Of a stretch of DNA of 33,788 nt, positions 19,620-31,158 are shown piece by piece. The stretch is from Nemertoderma westbladi. Its lineage: Eukaryota; Xenacoelomorpha; Nemertodermatida; Nemertodermatidae. Below the pieces are notes generated by a model, which saw nothing but the letters and a program-made list of their open reading frames with translations, ran no database searches and was not told where the DNA came from. The stretch is from positions 1 through 33,788 of the forward strand of contig JAUCBJ010005661.1 of the NCBI GenBank assembly GCA_032718475.1, given 5' to 3'. The translations under genes were made by a program, and so were the position numbers. Every line of letters starts with the position of its first letter. Positions within the stretch are counted from its first letter, which is position 1.

Positions 19620-21800
19620 TTTTAAGTGTGGTTGTCTGTATTGTTTTACCTTTAAGTGTGGTTGTCTGTATTGTTTTACCTTTAAGTGTGGTTGTCTGTA
19701 TTGTTTTACCTTTAACTGTGGTTGTCTGTATTGTTTTACCTTTAAGTGTGGTTGTCTGTATTGTTTTACCTTTAAGTGTGGTTGTCTGTATTGTTTTACC
19801 TTTAACTGTGGTTGTCTGTATTGTTTTACCTTTAACTGTGGTTGTCTGTATTGTTTTACCTTTAAGTGTGGTTGTCTGTATTGTTTTACCTTTAAGTGTG
19901 GTTGTCTGTATTGTTTTACCTTTAAGTGTGGTTGTCTGTATTGTTTTACCTTTAAGTGTGGTTGTCTGTATTGTTTTACCTTTAAGTGTGGTTGTCTGTA
20001 TTGTTTTAAGTGTGGTTGTCTGTATTGTTTTACCTTTAAGTGTGGTTGTCTGTATTGTTTTACCTTTAAGTGTGGTTGTCTGTATTGTTTTACCTTTAAC
20101 TGTGGTTGTCTGTATTGTTTTACCTTTAAGTGTGGTTGTCTGTATTGTTTTACCTTTAAGTGTGGTTGTCTGTATTGTTTTACCTTTAACTGTGGTTGTC
20201 TGTATTGTTTTACCTTTAACTGTGGTTGTCTGTATTGTTTTACCTTTAAGTGTGGTTGTCTGTATTGTTTTACCTTTAAGTGTGGTTGTCTGTATTGTTT
20301 AAAGTGTGGTTGTCTGTATTGTTTTACCTTTAAGTGTGGTTGTCTGTATTGTTTTACCTTTAAGTGTGGTTGTCTGAATTGTTTTAAGTGTGGTTGTCTG
20401 TATTGTTTTACCTTTAAGTGTGGTTGTCTGTATTGTTTTACCTTTAAGTGTGGTTGTCTGTATTGTTTTAAGTGTGGTTGTCTGTATTGTTTTACCTTTA
20501 AGTGTGGTTGTCTGTATTGTTTTACCTTTAAGTGTGGTTGTCTGTATTGTTTTACCTTTAAGTGTGGTTGTCTGTATTGTTTTACCTTTAAGTGTGGTTG
20601 TCTGTATTGTTTTACCTTTAACTGTGGTTGTCTGTATTGTTTTACCTTTAAGTGTGGTTGTCTGTATTGTTTTACCTTTAACTGTGGTTGTCTGTATTGT
20701 TTTACCTTTAACTGTGGTTGTCTGTATTGTTTTACCTTTAAGTGTGGTTGTCTGTATTGTTTTACCTTTAAGTGTGGTTGTCTGTATTGTTTTAAGTGTG
20801 GTTGTCTGTATTGTTTTACCTTTAAGTGTGGTTGTCTGTATTGTTTTACCTTTAACTGTGGTTGTCTGTATTGTTTTACCTTTAACTGTGGTTGTCTGTA
20901 TTGTTTTACCTTTAAGTGTGGTTGTCTGTATTGTTTTACCTTTAAGTGTGGTTGTCTGTATTGTTTTAAGTGTGGTTGTCTGTATTGTTTTACCTTTAAG
21001 TGTGGTTGTCTGTATTGTTTTACCTTTAAGTGTGGTTGTCTGTATTGTTTTACCTTTAAGTGTGGTTGTCTGTATTGTTTTACCTTTAAGTGTGGTTGTC
21101 TGTATTGTTTTACCTTTAAGTGTGGTTGTCTGTATTGTTTTACCTTTAAGTGTGGTTGTCTGTATTGTTTTACCTTTAAGTGTGGTTGTCTGTATTGTTT
21201 TACCTTTAAGTGTGGTTGTCTGTATTGTTTTACCTTTAAGTGTGGTTGTCTGTATTGTTTTACCTTTAACTGTGGTTGTCTGTATTGTTTTACCTTTAAG
21301 TGTGGTTGTCTGTATTGTTTTACCTTTAAGTGTGGTTGTCTGTATTGTTTTACCTTTAAGTGTGGTTGTCTGTATTGTTTTACCTTTAAGTGTGGTTGTC
21401 TGTATTGTCTTTAAGTGTGGTTGTCTGTATTGTTTTACCTTTAAGTGTGGTTGTCTGTATTGTTTTACCTTTAAGTGTGGTTGTCTGTATTGTTTTACCT
21501 TTAAGTGTGGTTGTCTGTATTGTTTTACCTTTAAGTGTGGTTGTCTGTATTGTTTTACCTTTAACTGTGGTTGTCTGTATTGTTTTACCTTTAAGTGTGG
21601 TTGTCTGTATTGTTTTACCTTTAAGTGTGGTTGTCTGTATTGTTTTACCTTTAAGTGTGGTTGTCTGTATTGTTTTAAGTGTGGTTGTCTGTATTGTTTT
21701 ACCTTTAAGTATGGTTGTCTGTATTGTTTTACCTTTAAGTGTGGTTGTCTGTATTGTTTTACCTTTAAGTGTGGTTGTCTGTATTGTTTTACCTTTAAGT
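19620..21800. repeat. Segmental duplication inside the satellite, copy A2
   Basis: This is the partner of the block at about 12681-14860 and shares its succession of short units and AACTGTGG, TTTAAAGTG and CTGAATT marks. It lacks that copy's private ATTATTTT and ACGTGTGG changes and has TGTCTTTAAG at 21407 instead of TGCTTTAAG. The upstream match stops between the short unit at 12507 (no counterpart at 19446) and the one at 12681. Confidence 0.85.
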
Positions 21801-22797
21801 GTGGTTGTCTGTATTGTTTTAAGTGTGGTTGTCTGTATTGTTTTACCTTTAAGTGTGGTTGTCTGTATTGTTTTACCTTTAAGTGTGGTTGTCTGTATTG
21901 TTTTACCTTTAAGTGTGGTTGTCTGTATTGTTTTACCTTTAAGTGTGGTTGTCTATATTGTTTTACCTTTAAGTGTGGTTGTCTGTATTGTTTTAAGTGT
22001 GGTTGTCTGTATTGTTTTACCTTTAAGTGTGGTTGTCTGTATTGTTTTACCTTTAAGTGTGGTTGTCTGTATTGTTCTTAAGTGTGGTTGTCTGTATTGT
22101 TTTACCTTTAAGTGTGGTTGTCTGTATTGTTTTACCTTTAAGTGTGGTTGTCTGTATTGTTTTACCTTTAAGTGTGGTTGTCTGTATTGTTTTACCTTTA
22201 AGTGTGGTTGTCTGTATTGTTTTACCTTTAAGTGTGGTTGTCTGTATTGTTTTACCTTTAAGTGTGGTTGTCTGTATTGTTTTACCTTTAAGTGTGGTTG
22301 TCTGTATTGTTTTACCTTTAAGTGTGGTTGTCTGTATTGTTTTACCTTTAAGTGTGGTTGTCTGTATTGTTTTACCTTTAAGTGTGGTTGTCTGTATTGT
22401 TTTACCTTTAAGTGTGGTTGTCTGTATTGTTTTACCTTTAAGTGTGGTTGTCTGTATTGTTTTACCTTTAAGTGTGGTTGTCTGTATTGTTTTACCTTTA
22501 AGTGTGGTTGTCTGTATTGTTTTACCTTTAAGTGTGGTTGTCTGTATTGTTTTACCTTTAAGTGTGGTTGTCTGTATTGTTTTACCTTTAAGTGTGGTTG
22601 TCTGTATTGTTTTACCTTTAAGTGTGGTTGTCTGTATTGTTTTACCTTTAAGTGTGGTTGTCTGTATTGTTTTACCTTTAAGTGTGGTTGTCTGTATTGT
22701 TTTACCTTTAAGTGTGGTTGTCTGTATTGTTTTACCTTTAAGTGTGGTTGTCTGTATTGTTCTTAAGTGTGGTTGTCTGTATTGTTTTACCTTTATG

Positions 22798-24090
22798 TGT
22801 GGTTGTCTGTATTGTTTTACCTTTAAGTGTGGTTGTCTGTATTGTTTTACCTTTAAGTGTGGTTGTCTGTATTGTTTTACCTTTAAGTGTGGTTGTCTGT
22901 ATTGTTTTACCTTTAACTGTGGTTGTCTGTATTGTTTTACCTTTAAGTGTGGTTGTCTGTATTGTTTTACCTTTAAGTGTGGTTGTCTGTATTGTTTTAC
23001 CTTTAAGTGTGGTTGTCTGTATTGTTTTACCTTTAAGTGTGGTTGTCTGTATTGTTTTACCTTTAACTGTGGTTGTCTGTATTGTTTTACCTTTAAGTGT
23101 GGTTGTCTGTATTGTTTTACCTTTAACTGTGGTTGTCTATATTGTTTTACCTTTAAGTGTGGTTGTCTGTATTGTTTTACCTTTAACTGTGGTTGTCTGT
23201 ATTGTTTTACCTTTAAGTGTGGTTGTCTGTATTGTTTTACCTTTAAGTGTGGTTGTCTGTATTGTTTTACCTTTAAGTGTGGTTGTCTGTATTGTTTTAC
23301 CTTTAAGTGTGGTTGTCTGTATTGTTTTACCTTTAAGTGTGGTTGTCTGTATTGTTTTACCTTTAAGTGTGGTTGTCTGTATTGTTTTACCTTTAAGTGT
23401 GGTTGTCTGTATTGTTTTACCTTTAAGTGTGGTTGTCTGTATTGTTTTACCTTTAAGTGTGGTTGTCTGTATTGTTTTAAGTGTGGTTGTCTGTATTGTT
23501 TTACCTTTAAGTGTGGTTGTCTGTATTGTTTTAAGTGTGGTTGTCTGTATTGTTTTACCTTTAAGTGTGGTTGTCTGTATTGTTTTACCTTTAAGTGTGG
23601 TTGTCTGTATTGTTTTAAGTGTGGTTGTCTGTATTGTTTTACCTTTAAGTGTGGTTGTCTGTATTGTTTTACCTTTAAGTGTGGTTGTCTGTATTGTTTT
23701 AAGTGTGGTTGTCTGTATTGTTTTACCTTTAAGTGTGGTTGTCTGTATTGTTTTAAGTGTGGTTGTCTGTATTGTTTTACCTTTAAGTGTGGTTGTCTGT
23801 ATTGTTTTACCTTTAAGTGTGGTTGTCTGTATTGTTTTAAGTGTGGTTGTCTGTATTGTTTTACCTTTAAGTGTGGTTGTCTGTATTGTTTTACCTTTAA
23901 GTGTGGTTGTCTGTATTGTTTTAAGTGTGGTTGTCTGTATTGTTTTACCTTTAATTGTGGTTGTCTGTATTGTTTTACCTTTAACTGTGGTTGTCTGTAT
24001 TGTTTTACCTTTAAGTGTGGTTGTCTGTATTGTTTTACCTTTAAGTGTGGTTGTCTGTATTGTTTTACCTTTAAGTGTGGTTGTCTGTAT
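22798..24090. repeat. Segmental duplication inside the satellite, copy B2
   Basis: Partner of about 14770-16060 at a constant offset of 8028 bases, with marks at 22915, 23065, 23125, 23185, 23479, 23953 and 23983. It carries a private GTCTATATT change at about 23137. The left edge coincides with a phase-breaking junction at 22758-22766 (TGTTCTTAAG). A shorter further copy of its AACTGTGG alternation follows at 24133, 24193 and 24253. Confidence 0.85.
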
Positions 24091-24711
24091 TGTTTTACCT
24101 TTAAGTGTGGTTGTCTGTATTGTTTTACCTTTAACTGTGGTTGTCTGTATTGTTTTACCTTTAAGTGTGGTTGTCTGTATTGTTTTACCTTTAACTGTGG
24201 TTGTCTGTATTGTTTTACCTTTAAGTGTGGTTGTCTGTATTGTTTTACCTTTAACTGTGGTTGTCTGTATTGTTTTACCTTTAAGTGTGGTTGTCTGTAT
24301 TGTTTTACCTTTAAGTGTGGTTGTCTGTATTGTTTTACCTTTAAGTGTGGTTGTCTGTATTGTTTTACCTTTAAGTGTGGTTGTCTGTATTGTTTTACCT
24401 TTAAGTGTGGTTGTCTGTATTGTTTTACCTTTAAGTGTGGTTGTCTGTATTGTTTTACCTTTAAGTGTGGTTGTCTGTATTGTTTTACCTTTAAGTGTGG
24501 TTGTCTGTATTGTTTTACCTTTAAGTGTGGTTGTCTGTATTGTTTTACCTTTAAGTGTGGTTGTCTGTATTGTTTTAAGTGTGGTTGTCTGTATTGTTTT
24601 ACCTTTAAGTGTGGTTGTCTGTATTGTTTTAAGTGTGGTTGTCTGTATTGTTTTAAGTGTGGTTGTCTGTATTGTTTTACCTTTAAGTGTGGTTGTCTGT
24701 ATTGTTTCCTT

Positions 24712-27700
24712 AAGTGTGGTTGTCTGTATTGTTTTACCTTTAAGTGTGGTTGTCTGTATTGTTTTACCTTTAAGTGTGGTTGTCTGTATTGTTTTACCTT
24801 TAAGTGTGGTTGTCTGTATTGTTTTACCTTTAAGTGTGGTTGTCTGTATTGTTTTACCTTTAAGTGTGGTTGTCTGTATTGTTTTACCTTTAAGTGTGGT
24901 TGTCTGTATTGTTTTACCTTTAAGTGTGGTTGTCTGTATTGTTTTACCTTTAAGTGTGGTTGTCTGTATTGTTTTACCTTTAAGTGTGGTTGTCTGTATT
25001 GTTTTACCTTTAAGTGTGGTTGTCTGTATTGTTTTACCTTTAAGTGTGGTTGTCTGTATTGTTTTACCTTTAAGTGTGGTTGTCTGTATTGTTTTACCTT
25101 TAAGTGTGGTTGTCTGTATTGTTTTACCTTTAAGTGTGGTTGTCTGTATTGTTTTACCTTTAAGTGTGGTTGTCTGTATTGTTTTACCTTTAAGTGTGGT
25201 TGTCTGTATTGTTTTACCTTTAAGTGTGGTTGTCTGTATTGTTTTACCTTTAAGTGTGGTTGTCTGTATTGTTTTACCTTTAAGTGTGGTTGTCTGTATT
25301 GTTTTACCTTTAAGTGTGGTTGTCTGTATTGTTTTACCTTTAAGTGTGGTTGTCTGTATTGTTTTACCTTTAAGTGTGGTTGTCTGTATTGTTTTACCTT
25401 TAAGTGTGGTTGTCTGTATTGTTTTACCTTTAAGTGTGGTTGTCTGTATTGTTTTACCTTTAAGTGTGGTTGTCTGTATTGTTTTACCTTTAAGTGTGGT
25501 TGTCTGTATTGTTTTACCTTTAAGTGTGGTTGTCTGTATTGTTTTACCTTTAAGTGTGGTTGTCTGTATTGTTTTACCTTTAAGTGTGGTTGTCTGTATT
25601 GTTTTACCTTTAAGTGTGGTTGTCTGTATTGTTTTACCTTTAAGTGTGGTTGTCTGTATTGTTTTACCTTTAAGTGTGGTTGTCTGTATTGTTTTACCTT
25701 TAAGTGTGGTTGTCTGTATTGTTTTACCTTTAAGTGTGGTTGTCTGTATTGTTTTACCTTTAAGTGTGGTTGTCTGTATTGTTTTACCTTTAAGTGTGGT
25801 TGTCTGTATTGTTTTACCTTTAAGTGTGGTTGTCTGTATTGTTTTACCTTTAAGTGTGGTTGTCTGTATTGTTTTACCTTTAAGTGTGGTTGTCTGTATT
25901 GTTTTACCTTTAAGTGTGGTTGTCTGTATTGTTTTACCTTTAAGTGTGGTTGTCTGTATTGTTTTACCTTTAAGTGTGGTTGTCTGTATTGTTTTACCTT
26001 TAAGTGTGGTTGTCTGTATTGTTTTACCTTTAAGTGTGGTTGTCTGTATTGTTTTACCTTTAAGTGTGGTTGTCTGTATTGTTTTACCTTTAAGTGTGGT
26101 TGTCTGTATTGTTTTACCTTTAAGTGTGGTTGTCTGTATTGTTTTACCTTTAAGTGTGGTTGTCTGTATTGTTTTACCTTTAAGTGTGGTTGTCTGTATT
26201 GTTTTACCTTTAAGTGTGGTTGTCTGTATTGTTTTACCTTTAAGTGTGGTTGTCTGTATTGTTTTACCTTTAAGTGTGGTTGTCTGTATTGTTTTACCTT
26301 TAAGTGTGGTTGTCTGTATTGTTTTACCTTTAAGTGTGGTTGTCTGTATTGTTTTACCTTTAAGTGTGGTTGTCTGTATTGTTTTACCTTTAAGTGTGGT
26401 TGTCTGTATTGTTTTACCTTTAAGTGTGGTTGTCTGTATTGTTTTACCTTTAAGTGTGGTTGTCTGTATTGTTTTACCTTTAAGTGTGGTTGTCTGTATT
26501 GTTTTACCTTTAAGTGTGGTTGTCTGTATTGTTTTACCTTTAAGTGTGGTTGTCTGTATTGTTTTACCTTTAAGTGTGGTTGTCTGTATTGTTTTACCTT
26601 TAAGTGTGGTTGTCTGTATTGTTTTACCTTTAAGTGTGGTTGTCTGTATTGTTTTACCTTTAAGTGTGGTTGTCTGTATTGTTTTACCTTTAAGTGTGGT
26701 TGTCTGTATTGTTTTACCTTTAAGTGTGGTTGTCTGTATTGTTTTACCTTTAAGTGTGGTTGTCTGTATTGTTTTACCTTTAAGTGTGGTTGTCTGTATT
26801 GTTTTACCTTTAAGTGTGGTTGTCTGTATTGTTTTACCTTTAAGTGTGGTTGTCTGTATTGTTTTACCTTTAAGTGTGGTTGTCTGTATTGTTTTACCTT
26901 TAAGTGTGGTTGTCTGTATTGTTTTACCTTTAAGTGTGGTTGTCTGTATTGTTTTACCTTTAAGTGTGGTTGTCTGTATTGTTTTACCTTTAAGTGTGGT
27001 TGTCTGTATTGTTTTACCTTTAAGTGTGGTTGTCTGTATTGTTTTACCTTTAAGTGTGGTTGTCTGTATTGTTTTACCTTTAAGTGTGGTTGTCTGTATT
27101 GTTTTACCTTTAAGTGTGGTTGTCTGTATTGTTTTACCTTTAAGTGTGGTTGTCTGTATTGTTTTACCTTTAAGTGTGGTTGTCTGTATTGTTTTACCTT
27201 TAAGTGTGGTTGTCTGTATTGTTTTACCTTTAAGTGTGGTTGTCTGTATTGTTTTACCTTTAAGTGTGGTTGTCTGTATTGTTTTACCTTTAAGTGTGGT
27301 TGTCTGTATTGTTTTACCTTTAAGTGTGGTTGTCTGTATTGTTTTACCTTTAAGTGTGGTTGTCTGTATTGTTTTACCTTTAAGTGTGGTTGTCTGTATT
27401 GTTTTACCTTTAAGTGTGGTTGTCTGTATTGTTTTACCTTTAAGTGTGGTTGTCTGTATTGTTTTACCTTTAAGTGTGGTTGTCTGTATTGTTTTACCTT
27501 TAAGTGTGGTTGTCTGTATTGTTTTACCTTTAAGTGTGGTTGTCTGTATTGTTTTACCTTTAAGTGTGGTTGTCTGTATTGTTTTACCTTTAAGTGTGGT
27601 TGTCTGTATTGTTTTACCTTTAAGTGTGGTTGTCTGTATTGTTTTACCTTTAAGTGTGGTTGTCTGTATTGTTTTACCTTTAAGTGTGGTTGTCTGTATT

Positions 27701-30700
27701 GTTTTACCTTTAAGTGTGGTTGTCTGTATTGTTTTACCTTTAAGTGTGGTTGTCTGTATTGTTTTACCTTTAAGTGTGGTTGTCTGTATTGTTTTACCTT
27801 TAAGTGTGGTTGTCTGTATTGTTTTACCTTTAAGTGTGGTTGTCTGTATTGTTTTACCTTTAAGTGTGGTTGTCTGTATTGTTTTACCTTTAAGTGTGGT
27901 TGTCTGTATTGTTTTACCTTTAAGTGTGGTTGTCTGTATTGTTTTACCTTTAAGTGTGGTTGTCTGTATTGTTTTACCTTTAAGTGTGGTTGTCTGTATT
28001 GTTTTACCTTTAAGTGTGGTTGTCTGTATTGTTTTACCTTTAAGTGTGGTTGTCTGTATTGTTTTACCTTTAAGTGTGGTTGTCTGTATTGTTTTACCTT
28101 TAAGTGTGGTTGTCTGTATTGTTTTACCTTTAAGTGTGGTTGTCTGTATTGTTTTACCTTTAAGTGTGGTTGTCTGTATTGTTTTACCTTTAAGTGTGGT
28201 TGTCTGTATTGTTTTACCTTTAAGTGTGGTTGTCTGTATTGTTTTACCTTTAAGTGTGGTTGTCTGTATTGTTTTACCTTTAAGTGTGGTTGTCTGTATT
28301 GTTTTACCTTTAAGTGTGGTTGTCTGTATTGTTTTACCTTTAAGTGTGGTTGTCTGTATTGTTTTACCTTTAAGTGTGGTTGTCTGTATTGTTTTACCTT
28401 TAAGTGTGGTTGTCTGTATTGTTTTACCTTTAAGTGTGGTTGTCTGTATTGTTTTACCTTTAAGTGTGGTTGTCTGTATTGTTTTACCTTTAAGTGTGGT
28501 TGTCTGTATTGTTTTACCTTTAAGTGTGGTTGTCTGTATTGTTTTACCTTTAAGTGTGGTTGTCTGTATTGTTTTACCTTTAAGTGTGGTTGTCTGTATT
28601 GTTTTACCTTTAAGTGTGGTTGTCTGTATTGTTTTACCTTTAAGTGTGGTTGTCTGTATTGTTTTACCTTTAAGTGTGGTTGTCTGTATTGTTTTACCTT
28701 TAAGTGTGGTTGTCTGTATTGTTTTACCTTTAAGTGTGGTTGTCTGTATTGTTTTACCTTTAAGTGTGGTTGTCTGTATTGTTTTACCTTTAAGTGTGGT
28801 TGTCTGTATTGTTTTACCTTTAAGTGTGGTTGTCTGTATTGTTTTACCTTTAAGTGTGGTTGTCTGTATTGTTTTACCTTTAAGTGTGGTTGTCTGTATT
28901 GTTTTACCTTTAAGTGTGGTTGTCTGTATTGTTTTACCTTTAAGTGTGGTTGTCTGTATTGTTTTACCTTTAAGTGTGGTTGTCTGTATTGTTTTACCTT
29001 TAAGTGTGGTTGTCTGTATTGTTTTACCTTTAAGTGTGGTTGTCTGTATTGTTTTACCTTTAAGTGTGGTTGTCTGTATTGTTTTACCTTTAAGTGTGGT
29101 TGTCTGTATTGTTTTACCTTTAAGTGTGGTTGTCTGTATTGTTTTACCTTTAAGTGTGGTTGTCTGTATTGTTTTACCTTTAAGTGTGGTTGTCTGTATT
29201 GTTTTACCTTTAAGTGTGGTTGTCTGTATTGTTTTACCTTTAAGTGTGGTTGTCTGTATTGTTTTACCTTTAAGTGTGGTTGTCTGTATTGTTTTACCTT
29301 TAAGTGTGGTTGTCTGTATTGTTTTACCTTTAAGTGTGGTTGTCTGTATTGTTTTACCTTTAAGTGTGGTTGTCTGTATTGTTTTACCTTTAAGTGTGGT
29401 TGTCTGTATTGTTTTACCTTTAAGTGTGGTTGTCTGTATTGTTTTACCTTTAAGTGTGGTTGTCTGTATTGTTTTACCTTTAAGTGTGGTTGTCTGTATT
29501 GTTTTACCTTTAAGTGTGGTTGTCTGTATTGTTTTACCTTTAAGTGTGGTTGTCTGTATTGTTTTACCTTTAAGTGTGGTTGTCTGTATTGTTTTACCTT
29601 TAAGTGTGGTTGTCTGTATTGTTTTACCTTTAAGTGTGGTTGTCTGTATTGTTTTACCTTTAAGTGTGGTTGTCTGTATTGTTTTACCTTTAAGTGTGGT
29701 TGTCTGTATTGTTTTACCTTTAAGTGTGGTTGTCTGTATTGTTTTACCTTTAAGTGTGGTTGTCTGTATTGTTTTACCTTTAAGTGTGGTTGTCTGTATT
29801 GTTTTACCTTTAAGTGTGGTTGTCTGTATTGTTTTACCTTTAAGTGTGGTTGTCTGTATTGTTTTACCTTTAAGTGTGGTTGTCTGTATTGTTTTACCTT
29901 TAAGTGTGGTTGTCTGTATTGTTTTACCTTTAAGTGTGGTTGTCTGTATTGTTTTACCTTTAAGTGTGGTTGTCTGTATTGTTTTACCTTTAAGTGTGGT
30001 TGTCTGTATTGTTTTACCTTTAAGTGTGGTTGTCTGTATTGTTTTACCTTTAAGTGTGGTTGTCTGTATTGTTTTACCTTTAAGTGTGGTTGTCTGTATT
30101 GTTTTACCTTTAAGTGTGGTTGTCTGTATTGTTTTACCTTTAAGTGTGGTTGTCTGTATTGTTTTACCTTTAAGTGTGGTTGTCTGTATTGTTTTACCTT
30201 TAAGTGTGGTTGTCTGTATTGTTTTACCTTTAAGTGTGGTTGTCTGTATTGTTTTACCTTTAAGTGTGGTTGTCTGTATTGTTTTACCTTTAAGTGTGGT
30301 TGTCTGTATTGTTTTACCTTTAAGTGTGGTTGTCTGTATTGTTTTACCTTTAAGTGTGGTTGTCTGTATTGTTTTACCTTTAAGTGTGGTTGTCTGTATT
30401 GTTTTACCTTTAAGTGTGGTTGTCTGTATTGTTTTACCTTTAAGTGTGGTTGTCTGTATTGTTTTACCTTTAAGTGTGGTTGTCTGTATTGTTTTACCTT
30501 TAAGTGTGGTTGTCTGTATTGTTTTACCTTTAAGTGTGGTTGTCTGTATTGTTTTACCTTTAAGTGTGGTTGTCTGTATTGTTTTACCTTTAAGTGTGGT
30601 TGTCTGTATTGTTTTACCTTTAAGTGTGGTTGTCTGTATTGTTTTACCTTTAAGTGTGGTTGTCTGTATTGTTTTACCTTTAAGTGTGGTTGTCTGTATT

Positions 30701-31150
30701 GTTTTACCTTTAAGTGTGGTTGTCTGTATTGTTTTACCTTTAAGTGTGGTTGTCTGTATTGTTTTACCTTTAAGTGTGGTTGTCTGTATTGTTTTACCTT
30801 TAAGTGTGGTTGTCTGTATTGTTTTACCTTTAAGTGTGGTTGTCTGTATTGTTTTACCTTTAAGTGTGGTTGTCTGTATTGTTTTACCTTTAAGTGTGGT
30901 TGTCTGTATTGTTTTACCTTTAAGTGTGGTTGTCTGTATTGTTTTACCTTTAAGTGTGGTTGTCTGTATTGTTTTACCTTTAAGTGTGGTTGTCTGTATT
31001 GTTTTACCTTTAAGTGTGGTTGTCTGTATTGTTTTACCTTTAAGTGTGGTTGTCTGTATTGTTTTACCTTTAAGTGTGGTTGTCTGTATTGTTTTACCTT
31101 TAAGTGTGGTTGTCTGTATTGTTTTACCTTTAAGTGTGGTTGTCTGTATT
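24712..31150. repeat. Perfectly homogeneous satellite block (about 214 identical monomers)
   Basis: Over about 6.4 kb I see no substitution, no 24-bp short unit and no length change. The block is bounded by two phase-breaking junctions, TGTTTCCTTAAGTG at about 24704-24717 and TGTTTACTTAAGTG at about 31150-31163. A similar clean block of about 72 monomers follows to 33320, and a smaller one of about 22 lies at 22080-22760. Such uniformity means very recent amplification or gene conversion, or an assembly that filled the gap with consensus copies. Confidence 0.9.
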
Positions 31151-31158
31151 GTTTACTT

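Noticed and set aside
11062-21414. Giant 3450-codon plus-strand frame and its partners at 22057-33372 and 22742-33538, as protein-coding genes
   Set aside because: They start at TTG or GTG, not ATG, are pure repeat translation, coexist with a second open frame on the same strand and two on the other, and arise from a 30/24-bp period.
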